Shown here: positions 37,443 to 48,729 of the stretch, piece after piece | Numbering within the stretch: position 1 is the first letter of the stretch | How the letters are laid out: each line of letters starts with the position of its first letter | DNA from: Poecilobothrus nobilitatus | Taxonomy: Eukaryota; Arthropoda; Insecta; Diptera; Dolichopodidae | Direction of reading: 5' to 3' | DNA: 64,000 nt | NCBI GenBank assembly: GCA_947095535.1 | Contig: OX352774.1 | Span: forward strand, 177,628,200 to 177,692,199 | The notes under the pieces: generated by a model | What the model was told of the DNA's origin: nothing | Seen by the model: only the letters and a program-made list of their open reading frames with translations | The model's database searches: none | Program-made: the position numbers and the translations under genes

Positions 37443-40400
37443 GTTTAATTTTATTTATTTTTATTTATAGAAAAATTAAATAAATTTGATAAAGAAATGT
37501 TTCACCAAGTGCCGACTAAAAAATTAATTTTTTAACTAAATAACTTTAACAGATTCTGTTTCGTAACATTTTATTTTATGGTATCTATCAGTATAAAGGA
37601 TTCAGTAGTACATCACACTACTAAAAATATCTGAAAATCATTTAAAATGAAAATATGATTCTCTTATAACCCTTACAGTTAAAACTTTATGATTAAATAA
37701 CAATTTATGGTTGGATTTTTTTTAATTTTGTTATTAGTTAACTGTTCATCAGCAGTTGGGCTGATGAAACAGTATGCATTATTGGTAAATGTTGGAACAA
37801 AAGAGATATTAGACTAAGAAAAGGAGGATATTATGAATACGGAAATGTATACTCTTTAATTCATTTTCATTCAATAGGACAATAGTAAAAAGTATCACCA
37901 TAATACTATGACAATTACTAGGTTTCATCACATATGTAGAACTGCTTAAATTATAATCAATACAGTTATATTTAATTATATTTTGTTCTAATTTTCTATA
38001 TAAGTTATAAAAAGTAATTATTCTTTCAAATTCATATATATCTTTTTTGTTTTACTTTGAGAAAAAGGATTTCCATTTAATTTTTTTTTAAGTATTTTCA
38101 TTTTAAGTGACAGACTATAAGACCATTTACATTTACTAAAAACATTTACATAGTTTTTTTTTTTTTTTGATAAATTTTAAAACAATACACTTTCAACCAA
38201 AACTTTTATTAAAATAAAATTAAAACTTTAAATAAAAAAAAAAAAGTAATACTAGCAATTAAAAAGGAAAACTTCCATTTAAAAAAGAAAATTCTTCCAC
38301 TTAAATTGGGAATACTTTTTCTTAAAGAAAAAACGGTATATTTCAGTAATTAATGTTTATTAATATTACGATATATTATGAATATCTGTGAGTTATAAGA
38401 TATAAGTTAAAATTGTTAGTTTAAATTTGATATTTTTTTTTTTATTTTTTATTTAATATTGTTTGCGATTTATTTAAACCCAATACCAAAAGTGTTTACT
38501 ATACGTAGAGAGTCTTACAAGACATTAAATAGCAACTACTGTATTCCAAATAATAAATATTTAATTATTAATACAGAAATTTTTCAAAAATAAAACTTCA
38601 TAAAATGTATTTTTATAATAAATTCATTTTCTTTAATTTAATAATTTTTATAATCTAAAAATTAATAATAATTATTTCTTAAAAATAGAAATTTAAGTGT
38701 TACTATAATTTTATTCATTTTAAAACTTATTTTATAATAAAGAAATATTAATTACAATTTATTTTAATTAAAAAATATAAAAATAATTTCAAAAAATACT
38801 GTTCAGTACAATTTATGTGATCATAGTTATTTATTTTAATTTTTTTTTTTTAAAAAAAAAATAAATAACAAATTAAATTAATTAAATAAAAAAAAAAAAA
38901 TTAATTTTTATATTGAAAAAAATTGAAAAAAATAGTGAAATTTTTTGTATAATTAAATCAATTTTTTTTTTCATTAATTTTTTACTTAAATTACTTAAAT
39001 TTGAATTCTGCATAATGAATTTTTATACTTGAAATACAAATAAATGTTACTTAATATAAAATAAATCTAATTAATTCGAGTGTAATGGGAATTTTTAAAA
39101 ATTAAAAGATTTAAAATAAAATTGAAAACTTCGATCGAATATTAAAAATTGTATACTGTCGTAAAATAAAAGATTCAAAATTATAAGCTCTAATCATTTT
39201 CGATTTATATTTTCAATTATATAAAATCATAATTATTATGTGCGAAATTAAATATTGTACACGTATTTCAAATATAATATTATATATATATATATAAACA
39301 ATTTAAAATCTTAAAAATATTAATATATAAATTTAAAACTGTGATTTGATCACGATTACATTTACTAATAATGGAAAAGCAAAAATATATAATTTGCAAG
39401 TGCCAATCGGCAATAGACCTTCCGCAAAAACAAAAAAAAAAATATATAAAATTCATTTTACAAGATCCTACATTGGAAAATTTTATTAATTTAATTAAAG
39501 CTATCATTTTTTTTTTTACCTTAGACCAATCTGAAATGTTTTTTTTTTTTTTTCATTTATTCGAAGTTTCATAAAAGATTTAAAGGTTTTTTTTTTTTAT
39601 TTTTTCCTCCAATGTTACGTAAATTTTAATTTAATTTGTTTTTTTTTTTGCCCTCCTAATACTTCATATATAACACAGTCACAAAAATCAATTAATTCGT
39701 TGAAAAAAAAAAAAAAAAAAAAACATGCGATAACATTCTAAACAACTATATTTTAATATAATTTAATAAAAAAAATATTTTTTTTTTTTATCTTGTAGTT
39801 TACTAAGGCTTATATTCCTTTCTTATTAAATTATCAAAGTTTAATTAAGAAAAAATGGATTCAGTTTAATATTACATATAAATATTTATTTTCTTTCCCT
39901 TAATTACATTCAAATTCTCTTCATATCCCTATCATTTAATCTTTTATCAAAAAAACAAAAAAACATAGCATTTCTCTTAATTTATGATCAGTTCTTAGAC
40001 TGGTAAAAGAAACCCCTCTAAATAAAAACAAAATTTCAAATTTAAATTATTATAATTAAGGTATTTAAAAAAAAAAAAAAAAAAAAATAAGAAAAGTTTA
40101 ATTCAATTTTCAATCCAATCTGTTCAATATTTTATTAAATATTGAAGAATATCAAACTTTCATAAGAATATTTAATTTTCTTCCAAAATTATTAAAAAAT
40201 CTATAAATTTTATAAAAAAAAAAAAGTTAAATTCTACAAAAAATTAAATTAATTAGGGAATACAACAAAAAAAAAAAAAAAAAAAAACCAGTCTAATAAG
40301 AAAAATGCTAAGTTTAGATTTAAGTACATTCGCCTAAAAGTATGCAAAAAAAAAATTATTTTTGCAATACAATTTACATTTTAAGAATTTTATAATCCTT

Positions 40401-41808
40401 TATCATTTTAATTCTTATTTTACAAATACAATATTCTTATAAAACAATATTTTTAATAGAGCCTAATTTAAAAAAAAAAAAAAAACATATATTTTTATTT
40501 TTTCTTGTTTTTTTGTTTGTTTTTTTTTTTTTTTAACATTGTAAATTATAAATATTTTATTTTAATATTTTCAAGATTTATGTAAAAAAATAAAGTTTTT
40601 TTTTTGTTTTTTTTTTTGTATTAATGTGCATTTTTATATAAAATTTAAAAAAAAATTCTATTTTTGGAACAATTCTTTTAATTTATTTTTTTAAATATTA
40701 TTAGAAAAAAATAATGTTAAGATACTTTTTCTTTTTTTTTTTTTTTTTTGTCTTAGAATACTTAATTATTTGTAATAATTTAATATTTAAAAAAAAAAAA
40801 AAAATTAAAAACATTTGTAATTAATGTATATATATAATATTTCCATAGCAAAAACCAAAAATAAAGGATTTTCTTAAAATTTACCAAATAATGTATATAT
40901 ATGTATATTTTAATTGAAATTTTACGATAAGAAAATTTTAAGTAACTTTTAAGAAAAACATGTCTTGATTTAAAATAGAAATACGTACTTACAATTTATA
41001 TACTTTTTTTTTTCTTGTTTTTTTTTTTTGTATTTATTGAACATTTATAAATTTTATAAGTTTTTATTTTGCCTTTTTCTTGAATATAATAATATATGTA
41101 ATCATAATATTAACTTTTGTATCTTTTTTTTTTTGTAAAATATCTAAATAATGTATCTTAAAATTATCCACAGTTTTTTGTTTTTGTTTTTAATTCTTTG
41201 TATTTTGTTTATTTTTTAAATTATTTTAAATTAATTCATTGGACTTTTGTTTTTTTTTTTTTGTAAGTTTTAAAATTTTGTAAGTTAATTTATCACGGAG
41301 TTTTAAATTGTTTTGAACTTATTAAAGTTCTTTTTAAGTTTTTTTTTTTTTTTAAATTGAACTTACATACATACATATGTTTTTTTTTTAAAAGGAAGAT
41401 ATTATTTATTTATTTTAAAATTTTTGTAAATATAATTTTTATTTTATTTATAATTAATTTTATAATACATAATTTTTTTGAATTCTTTTGTAAGACCATC
41501 AAAATTGGCTTTATTTAAAAAAAAAAAAAAAAAACAAAAAAAAAAAAGTTAAAATTGTACTCATTCAAACATGGACGTTTGAGTTTCATTAAATTTTATT
41601 TGGACCTGTATATATTTTTTAATTTTTTTTTTTTTTTTTTTTTGTGTTAAAAACATAGAAAAAAAAATTCTTGTGTCTTTTTGCATAAAAATAACAATTC
41701 TAGGAAAAATAATTATTTATTAATTTACAAAATAAAAAAAAAAAAAAATTTTTTTTTTGTTTTGATTGAAATTCCTATTATTGTTTTTATAATTTAATTT
41801 AATTTTGT
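37443..41808. other. Homopolymer-rich sequence downstream of the transporter
   Basis: This is the most monotonous part of the window, with A or T tracts of 10-20 bases every 100 bp or so, densest at 38400-41800. The 3' untranslated region of the transporter must begin at 41808 and run downward, but AATAAA-like words are so common that no end can be chosen. The frames at 39280-39507 and 39371-39574 are composition artefacts. Confidence 0.5.
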
Positions 41809-42570
41809 TTAAACCATTAATTTATTTTTATTATTATTATCTTCATTTTCTGTATTACCACTATTATTTCCATAATTTATTTTATTATCAGAATCATCAA
41901 CATCTTTAATCATTTTTTCAGCTTCTTTAACTGTTTCTAATGTTATTGTTGGTCGTCGATTTTTAACAAAATTTTTTTTTGAATCAACACGATGCACTTT
42001 AACCGATTCAATTAAATTTGATTTTTTATTTTTATTTTTATCACCACCATTACGAAAATATTCTTCAATTTCAGATAATTTTTTACCATGAGTTTCTGGC
42101 ATAAATATTAATGCAAAAAAGAAACCAATTACTGATACACATGCAAACATCCATTGTATTGCATATGCACCACCTAAAAATTCTGATATTGTTCGATAAC
42201 TTTGTATTGCAATAAACATTAATATATTTGCCATTGAATATGATATTGAATGTCCGATACCACGTATATCAGTTGGAAATAATTCAGCAGTCATTGTCCA
42301 TGGTATACTTAATAAACCGATCATTGATGAACATACATATAACATAAAACATAATACTGGTACCCAATATAAATCAGTTTCTTTTTTTTTTAACCATAAT
42401 GTAAAACAACCAGATATAAACATACAAGCAGCCATACCCAATGATGATGTCATTATTAATTGACGTCTTTTAAAACGTTTTAATAACCATGCATTACCTA
42501 ATGACATTACAAATCTTGTTACACCAACAAATATTGATGCAGTATATGCATTTATTTCAGAATTTACTTG
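41809..42570 (-). CDS. MFS sugar transporter, last exon (helices 8-12, C-terminal tail)
   Basis: The exon begins CAAGTAAATTCTG after a TAG acceptor (42572-42571) and ends with TAA at 41809-41811. It encodes residues 337-589 of the assembled product (numbering from the first complete codon at 48077). KRFKRRQLI is the loop between helices 8 and 9, ELFPTDIRG (432-440) is the conserved signature before helix 10, and MPETHGKKLSEIEEYF (493-508) is the family's end-of-helix-12 motif PETxG. After it comes an 81-residue polar tail rich in Lys, Asn and Asp, ending NKNKLMV. Family members usually stop within a few tens of residues, so the tail is long. It is probably cytoplasmic. Confidence 0.95.
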   Translation of the reverse strand, partial: QVNSEINAYTASIFVGVTRFVMSLGNAWLLKRFKRRQLIMTSSLGMAACMFISGCFTLWLKKKETDLYWVPVLCFMLYVCSSMIGLLSIPWTMTAELFPTDIRGIGHSISYSMANILMFIAIQSYRTISEFLGGAYAIQWMFACVSVIGFFFALIFMPETHGKKLSEIEEYFRNGGDKNKNKKSNLIESVKVHRVDSKKNFVKNRRPTITLETVKEAEKMIKDVDDSDNKINYGNNSGNTENEDNNNKNKLMV

Positions 42571-42651
42571 CTAAAAAAAGAAAAACAAAGAAACAAAATA
42601 TTAAATTATATTAGGTATGATGAGAATCATTATTTAAAAAAATAAACTTAC

Positions 42652-42909
42652 TTGAAAAAATGTTACTGCAAAAAATAATGTTATATAAATTCCACTAAAT
42701 TGTTGTATTAAAAATAACCAAAATAATATAAAAATTGGTTTATAACCGGTAGGTTTTAAAAATTGTGCAAAACTGGAATTTTTCCAATTCAATTTAAATT
42801 TATTTGTTGTTGTACTATCATTTTTAGCATTTTCTTTCATTTTTTGTACAATTTTACTTTCACGTTCCCTTTGTAATGCACTCAAATGCATATCTACTAA
42901 ACTTTGAGT
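42652..42909 (-). CDS. MFS sugar transporter exon (central loop, helix 7)
   Basis: This exon runs from a TTTTAG acceptor (42911-42910) to a consensus GTAAGT donor (42651). Both borders are in phase 0, and the exon encodes residues 251-336. The first part, LVDMHLSALQRERESKIVQK, is the charged cytoplasmic loop between helices 6 and 7. KPIFILFWLFLIQQFSGIYI is helix 7, with QQFSG (319-323) matching the QQxSG sugar-contact motif of the family. The 81-bp intron that follows joins FFQ to QVNSEINAYT, as expected for the helix 7-8 region. Confidence 0.95.
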
Positions 42910-43000
42910 CTAAAATAAAAACAAAAACTCAAAAATTCAATATTCCAAAGATATATAATATGATTATTATAAATCACTTCAAAAAAAAAAAAAAACTAAC

Positions 43001-43206
43001 TGTATTTTCTGGTTTTGGATATCCTTTATATAAATATGTTAATGATATACCAGCATCTTCCATACGTCCTTTTGATACTAACCAAACAGGTGATTCTGGT
43101 ACAAATAATTGTATAAATATCACTGGTACTATTGTATAAATAATATTCAACCATGCAACTAATCGCCAATTTAAAAATGCACCTTTAAGATATGCAATTA
43201 TCATAC
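43001..43206 (-). CDS. MFS sugar transporter exon (helices 5-6)
   Basis: The exon lies between an ACAG acceptor (43208-43207) and a GTTAGT donor (43000). It completes a Gly codon split with the previous exon and encodes residues 183-250. LNWRLVAWLNIIYTIVPVIF forms helices 5-6, and VPESPVWLVSKGRMEDA contains PESPVWL (218-224), the strongly conserved motif after helix 6 in sugar transporters. The exon ends KPENT in phase 0. Confidence 0.95.
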
Positions 43207-43304
43207 CTGTACATAATTGAAATAAAAAATGAAAAAAAAAAACATATAGGTAGTAAAAATTGAATTAACCAAATCTGTTATAATAAAAACAAATAAAAAA
43301 TTAC

Positions 43305-43403
43305 CAAAAGATGCAATTGTTGGAGCTGTTGAGATCAATGAACCACGTAAATCTGGTCTAGCAACTTCAGTTATATAGACAATAGCTGGACTGGTGCCAA
43401 TTG
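43305..43403 (-). CDS. MFS sugar transporter exon (helix 4 signature)
   Basis: This 99-bp exon runs from an AAAG acceptor (43405-43404) to a GTAATT donor (43304). Each border splits a codon after base 1. It reads IGTSPAIVYITEVARPDLRG (150-169), the family signature Y-x-[ST]-E-[IV]-[AS]-x-P-x-x-R-G, then SLISTAPTIASFG. It directly joins LTGLGCA of the previous exon to MIIAYLKG of the next. Confidence 0.94.
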
Positions 43404-43595
43404 CTTTCAAAAATTAAATTTGTATTTAATTGATAAAAAAAAAACAAGATAGGTATACATTATTTTTTATTTCTATGTGAACATAATTAAATTAAATTTA
43501 AATTATATTTAGAAAAGGATATTATTAACAGTCAAATAAAAAAAAAAAACAAAAAAATAAACAGATTATAAAATTAACTTTTATAAATTACTTAC

Positions 43596-43781
43596 CACAT
43601 CCTAAACCAGTTAATATTCTACCCAATAATAATGTTAGAAAATTTGGTGCAACTGCTATACAAATCCAACCTAATGTACATGGTATCGCTGCCAATTTAA
43701 TTGTATTTAATCTACCAATCCATTCCATTAATGCACCAGCAAATAAACATCCAATTGGCACAGCAATAACAATTATTGATG
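43596..43781 (-). CDS. MFS sugar transporter exon (helices 2-3)
   Basis: The exon follows a strong T-run/ACAG acceptor (43783-43782) and ends at GTAAGT (43595). It encodes residues 88-148. SIIVIAVPIGCLFAGALMEW is helix 2, and GALMEWIGRLN (102-112) is the loop 2-3 signature, usually G-x-x-x-D-x-x-G-R-[RK]. Here Asp is replaced by Glu and the second basic residue by Leu. The helix 3-4 region follows, ending LLLGRILTGLGC. Confidence 0.95.
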
Positions 43782-44217
43782 CTGTAAAAAAAAAAGCAAA
43801 AAACAAAAATCATAAAATTAAAAAAAAATAAAAAAAATATGTAGAAAATGTAAAAACAGTAGGAAATTGCAATAAAAAACAGAATCAGACGTTATAACCA
43901 ATGAAAAGTAAAAATATTGAAATTTTTTAGTTGATACATTTTACTATAAGATATTCATAAAAAAAATTAAATTCATTTTTAGTTTTGCTATATTTTGATA
44001 TGTATACATAGATTAAGAATTTTGTCATATAATTTAATTATTAAAAGGATGAAAATATCCTTTTGAAAAAAAAAAACTTGTCAGTAGAAAGGAAAGTCAG
44101 TAAAAACCTGATCATATTTGGATACATCAAGAATGGATGCAATGATGAAAATTGTTTAAAATTACAAATTTTCAATTTCCTAAAATCCATAGATATTAAT
44201 TAAAAAATTATTTTTAG

Positions 44218-44590
44218 CTACTAGAACTATTACTGCTACTACTATTACTACTACTACTATTACTACTAGTACTATTACTACTATACTACTACTACTATAA
44301 CTACTATTCTTATTACTATTCTTACTACTATTCCTACTGCTACTATTACTACTATTCTTACCACTATTCTTACTACTATTCCTACTGCTACTATTACTAC
44401 TATTTCTACTTCTATTCCTACTACTACCACTCCTAGTACTACTATCCCTACTACTATCCCTACTACTATTCCTACTACTATTCCTACTAATATTCCTACT
44501 ACTATTCCTACTACTATTCCTACTACTATTCCTACTACTACTACTCCTACTACTACTACTACTACTACTACTACTCTTACTACTACTATT
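44218..44590. repeat. TAC/GTA trinucleotide array
   Basis: About 370 bp is almost pure in triplets of the TAC family (on the minus strand GTA/GTG/ATA, read as Ser/Asn/Arg or Val/Ile by frame), with interruptions such as TTC and TGC. The array explains two long overlapping minus-strand open frames of 143 and 104 codons. It lies wholly within the transporter intron and is not coding. Confidence 0.95.
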
Positions 44591-45589
44591 CCCAACTGCT
44601 ACTGCCAACATTATAACTTTTCTTTTTAGCTTTTTTTACATAATATCCTTTAGAATTTTCTTTTTTAAATAAAACCGTTTACTTTTTTCAAGGATAATAA
44701 TATAAATTTCAAAACACTAATTCAATACCTACTATCTATTATGAATATCCATCCTATAAAACCTATAATACTCTTTCAAAATGCACAAAAAAAAAAAATC
44801 ATTATGATGATGCTCCACAAGTTTAATATAATTTGATTTAGTTTAACTTGATTTGAAAATGTTATACCATTATTATTTTATAACTTAACAGACATCTGCT
44901 AGTTAGATCCGATTAATGTTTTACCAATATTACAGTGGTAGACGGTAATAATAATAATAAAAATAAAGAAAAAACTAATAATAATTGGAAAATTTTTCAA
45001 ATAAAATGAATATTGATGCAATTATTGGAATTATCGGTTCATTATAATAAAATGGTAAAAGAAAAAAATGATTTGAAAAAAGACCTACAAAAAAAAGGTT
45101 TAAATTATACTGATTGAGTTTGAATTTCAATTGAAAATTTTGTATTTATTATTAAAAAAAATGTGTATAGTCTATTAAATCGGTTTTGTATATCCGTTGA
45201 ATATTTAACACTAATCGATCGGTTGGGTCTAAAGGTCGATTAAATTCTCCTTTAAATTTTCTTATTTAATTTGAAATGTATTAAAATAGATTGAATCAAT
45301 ACTTCTTGATCAATATGTCTTTAATTTCATTCTTAAAATTATATTTTACTAGATAAACCAGGCGTAGCACACGCCACTCTGGTAATCTAGAAATAATATT
45401 GGTTATGGTATCTTAGCAATCTAGAAATATTTGAACTATATTAGAACTTTGGCTTATTTTATCACTTAACTTTTTAATCAAATAAAAAGAGTATCTTTAA
45501 AATAAGAGTAAAAATACTTAACTTTTTACAATAAGAATAAGAATAAATTTAAAAACGTAGATAACATCACTAACAAAAATGAAGAAAAA

Positions 45590-46150
45590 TTTTGTAGTGG
45601 CGGTTTGGAGACGACAAACCCCCATTCCTTCAAAAATAATCTTTTTGTTTCATAAAAATGTCTAAATTCGTATAAAATTCACTATTTTTTAAGTGAAATG
45701 TCAAAATTAAATACTTTTATATGCAGGGTTTTCAAAATTAATTATTTTTCATATGGAAATGTACTTAATACTTAATATTAATATTGAATTACATAGAGTT
45801 AAGTACATATATATGGCATTTAGCACTATTTTTTAAGAAATATAAAATGTCATATTAAAAATTTTTTTATTAAATAATAAATAATTTAAATTTTTTTAAA
45901 GAAATTTGTATATGTATGTGTGGGCATACTGTAAGTATTAATAGTTGAATTCAAAATTAGAGTATTCCCCTTTTCTGGCATATTTATATCTATATATGTA
46001 TGTCTATGCGAGATTTTGAAATTTCGTGATTTTATTTTTCGGAATTTTGTAATTTCGGAATTTAAATTTTCGGGATTTTGATTTTTCGGGATTTTGTTTT
46101 CGGATTTTGAATTTGGTATTATTATTTTTGGGATTAAGTACCCAACCCTA
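45590..46150 (-). repeat. Word-arm repeat with CGGGATTTTG words
   Basis: Between 46010 and 46150 the words TTTCGGAATTTTG, TTTTCGGGATTTTGATTTTT and TTTTGTTTTCGGATTTTG follow in series. This is the reverse complement of the CCGAAATT word series at 36495-36600, so the two are opposite-facing copies 9.5 kb apart. At 45600-45640 a GGCGGTTTGGAGACGACAAA then CCCCCATTC block corresponds to the GCGGCAGCCCCCACCA block of the family C core. Confidence 0.5.
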
Positions 46151-46589
46151 CAAATTTTTTTTATTCTTTTTTTTCTGTTATGTGCAGTATTAGTTTTTGC
46201 TATGAAAAATTTAGCTTATAACTCAAACACTTGAAACAAAAAGTAAAATATTGTTTACATAGATAAATAATTTCTTAAATTTAAATATACAGGGTATCCC
46301 GTAATTAAATACACTGATATGTACCGCAGTATGGACCCGTTTATGTGGTGGCGTAGCATGAAAAAGTTTCTAATCTCTGGAATCAATATTTCTAATCTCT
46401 GAATTTTCAGTTTTATTTGCAGTACTTTTTATTTCATTAGATTATATCTTTTAGGAGATACAGAATTTTATGTTATCACAAAAGTAATTTTTAAAATTTT
46501 GGCTATTTTGTTCCTGATACAAATTAAATACGATAAATAAGTTTTTAATAGAAATTATTAATCGCTTAGAAAAAGTGCTGTTGAATGGC

Positions 46590-46760
46590 ATTTTTAAATT
46601 AAAAAAATGTTAAGCAGAACTTAAGATATCCACATTTAAAAATAACGCTTATCCAAAGTTTGAGGGTACTTATCTCCGTAATGAATGGCTACATAAAAAA
46701 CATAAAAACAGTTGTTTTACGACATTAATTTTTTTATGAGACCTGCCCAGCTGGCTCTCT
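46590..46760 (-). repeat. Family B fragment, inverted
   Basis: TTTTTTTATGAGACCTGCCC at the right side is the reverse complement of the GGGTAGGTCTCATAAAAAAA block of family B copy 1 (about 9774-9793). The rest matches the fragment at 26390-26530. Confidence 0.6.
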
Positions 46761-46854
46761 TGTTCAATGCAAATATTTATTCTCTGATTTAAATTTGTTT
46801 GAAAATTCGAAATTTTTTATTAGCTTTTCGCAGGTATGTTAATGAAACTTTTGA

Positions 46855-47215
46855 AGATAAATAGATTTGGGGGGGGGTGTTGTTTGGAGGCTGTTACTAC
46901 ATTCATTCAAATCTTTCCATGGAATTCATACATGCATACTATGGAAAAAGCGTATAATACTGATTTTCTAACCAACTTTAAAACCCGTCCTAACTCATGC
47001 ACATATATTCTGCAAAAATCATATATTCTTGATTTTGTAACTGACTCCAAAGTCCATCCTAACTGATGATCATATATTCTGGAGAAAGCGTATAATCCTG
47101 ATTTTATAACAAACTCTTAAATCGATCTTAATTCATATATATGTATATATACATATTTTGGAAAAAACATATAATCCGGATTTAACGAACCAACTCTAAA
47201 ATCCCTCCTAGTTGT
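46855..47215 (-). repeat. Family C core as four tandem units of about 75-80 bp
   Basis: Units of the form TATTCTGGAAAAAGCGTATA, ATCCTGATTTTGTAACCAAC, then TCTAAAATCC and TCCTAACTCATG repeat from 46925 to 47215, each diverged. A G-run block (GATTTGGGGGGGGGTGTTGT) precedes them at 46864. On the minus strand the units read as the TTGGTTACAAAATCAGG core. Confidence 0.7.
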
Positions 47216-47818
47216 TTTTGTTATATGCATATTTCTATAACAAAGTGATCAAAATAGTAGAGGCTACCGCTCTTAAATCTCCGCTAAACAAAGATTGCAA
47301 GACTGATATTATATTGAAGTACATACTATTGTTCTAAATAATAGATATCTAAACAAAAAAGTACTGTTGGAGTTTGCAAATTTGGCTTTTGATGCTTTTG
47401 AAAAAGTTTGGATTTTAACACTTTTAAATTTTTTTTTTTTTGTAATCCCAATTTTATGTTCCTTTGGATCATTTATACACTACTATTATAAATTTTCTAT
47501 CACTATCAAATCTGTCCCATTGATTTTCTTTTATTCATTTATGTAAAACATTACAATTATTATAATTTTTCATTGCGATAAAATTGCAAAAAAAAAATGT
47601 TTACTTCCGATTCGTTTATTTCTACTTCCTTATATAAATTTGATCACATTCAGAAATTTTAAATAAAAAAATTTTCTTTTTGTATATAATCTGAATCCGA
47701 ATTCTAAAACTTCTAAATTAATTTTTAATGACAGAAATTTTTTTAACATACATAGTTGGATATAAACATATAATTTAAAAAAAAAAAAGAAAAACAAAAA
47801 TTTATAATTTTTACTTAC

Positions 47819-48078
47819 CTATTATATCACCTTGAGGTTTACTTAATATTAAATCACCTCTACTTATTGTTTCTGTTGTATTTTCTGTTTGTGGAATTAA
47901 AATAGCTGAAAATGCTAACGATATACCCATAACAATATGAAATGATGCTCCTATAAATGCTGCTATTGCTTGTGGTATAGCTGTTTTAACACTAGTTGGA
48001 TCTTGATAATTTGATAAAGAACGGCAACTAGCTAACACTTCACGGAAAGCATCATCTTGTGTTTGTTCAATTTCTTCT
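47819..48078 (-). CDS. MFS sugar (trehalose-type) transporter, first recognised exon
   Basis: This is the most 5' exon found of a facilitative sugar transporter, a plasma-membrane protein of 12 helices. It is closest in style to insect trehalose/glucose transporters (Tret1-like); the substrate is not proven. The exon starts after ATTATAG (acceptor 48080-48079), completes a split codon, and encodes residues 1-86. EEIEQTQDDAFRE and CRSLSNYQDP are cytoplasmic, AIPQAIAAFIGASFHIVMGI with SLAFSAILIP is helix 1, and TENTTETISRG is an external loop with a possible NTT glycosylation site. There is no in-frame ATG before helix 1, so the start codon lies in an exon further upstream. The donor GTAAGT at 47818 opens a 4037-bp intron. 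Together the six exons give about 589 residues with every junction in frame. Confidence 0.93.
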
Positions 48079-48098
48079 CTATAATTTACAAAAAATTA

Positions 48099-48220
48099 AA
48101 AAAAAAAAAATAAGTAATTTAGTACAATAAAATTTTATTTGTTTGTGTTTGTTTTGATTAGAAATATAAATTTGAAACGTAATCTTCAATGTCAAACATT
48201 TATAATTTATTTATTTGCCG
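48099..48220. other. AT-rich sequence upstream of the first transporter exon
   Basis: This is the intron sequence next to the 48080 acceptor. No coding exon is recognised. Confidence 0.5.
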
Positions 48221-48231
48221 GTTTATAATTT

Positions 48232-48423
48232 TTTTTGTTTTTGGTGCATTTCCCTACCACATAAATGTAACAAGAATATTGCACAGCCTTTCCTGTTCAG
48301 GCGTGGTTGTACATGTCGTAAGGGGGAATTACTCTTACGACTTGTGTGCGATTCGAACCCACACTCAATCGGTGTTTACAGCGTATTTTATACTCTCTTA
48401 CCCACTAGACCAACGAAGCCGCT
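48232..48423 (-). mobile_element. Full-length SINE with target duplication
   Basis: This is the minus-strand copy of the SINE at 32412-32606: A box near 48400-48420, B box GGTTCGAATCG near 48350, the CTTACGAC/GTCGTAAG pair, the GCCTGAACAGG segment near 48290-48303, and the tail TTTATGTGGTAGGGAAATGC near 48245-48270 with A-rich end. GTTTATAATTT flanks it on both sides (48221-48231 and 48424-48434), an 11-bp target-site duplication. It lies about 150 bp upstream of the transporter exon, probably inside an intron. Confidence 0.93.
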
Positions 48424-48434
48424 GTTTATAATTT

Positions 48435-48729
48435 ATTTAGAAAAAACCGACAGAATTTAGTTTTTTAAAATATTATCATAGAAATAAAACGTATACACGT
48501 ATAAACTTAAAAGATTTAGGCGTCCTAGTACTGTCGGGCGTAACATTTGGCTAAAAACAGATAACAAATATTTATTTAGCCTAAGTCCATTTATCAAAAA
48601 ACTCAAAATACCAGAAACAAATTAGCAAATTTCTCACTTAAGAAAATTAACCTTTAAAAAAGTACGTGACAAATAAGTTAATTGCAAATCGCAAATATCC
48701 TTTTGTCAAAAAATTAAGAAAAACAAAAT
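48435..48729. other. AT-rich spacer
   Basis: Nothing recognised. AAAAAGTACGTGA followed by AAATAAGTTAAT near 48658 recurs near 50998 and probably marks the outer left edge of family A copies 2 and 3. Confidence 0.45.

Larger units (their letters stand above)
43782..47818 (-). other. 4.0-kb intron of the sugar transporter
   Basis: The intron is bounded by GTAAGT at 47818 and TTTTACAG ending at 43782. The other introns recognised are only 81-192 bp, so this one has grown by insertion. It contains the trinucleotide array 44218-44590, a word-arm repeat at 46010-46150, a family B fragment at 46590-46760 and family C units at 46855-47215. The remaining stretches (43800-44217, 44620-45590 and 47216-47800) hold nothing I recognise. 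Confidence 0.85.

Noticed and set aside
39280..39574. Overlapping opposite-strand frames of 75 and 67 codons
   Set aside because: They are composition artefacts in A/T homopolymer DNA without domains or splice context.
42876..43139. 87-codon plus-strand frame
   Set aside because: It is antisense to two confirmed exons and an intron of the transporter.
44180..44611. Ser/Arg/Asn-rich minus-strand frame of 143 codons and an overlapping Val/Ile frame
   Set aside because: Both are readings of the TAC/GTA trinucleotide array in an intron; the absence of stops follows from the triplet composition.
48189..48460. Two plus-strand frames of about 80 codons
   Set aside because: They read across the antisense of a SINE and its flanks.
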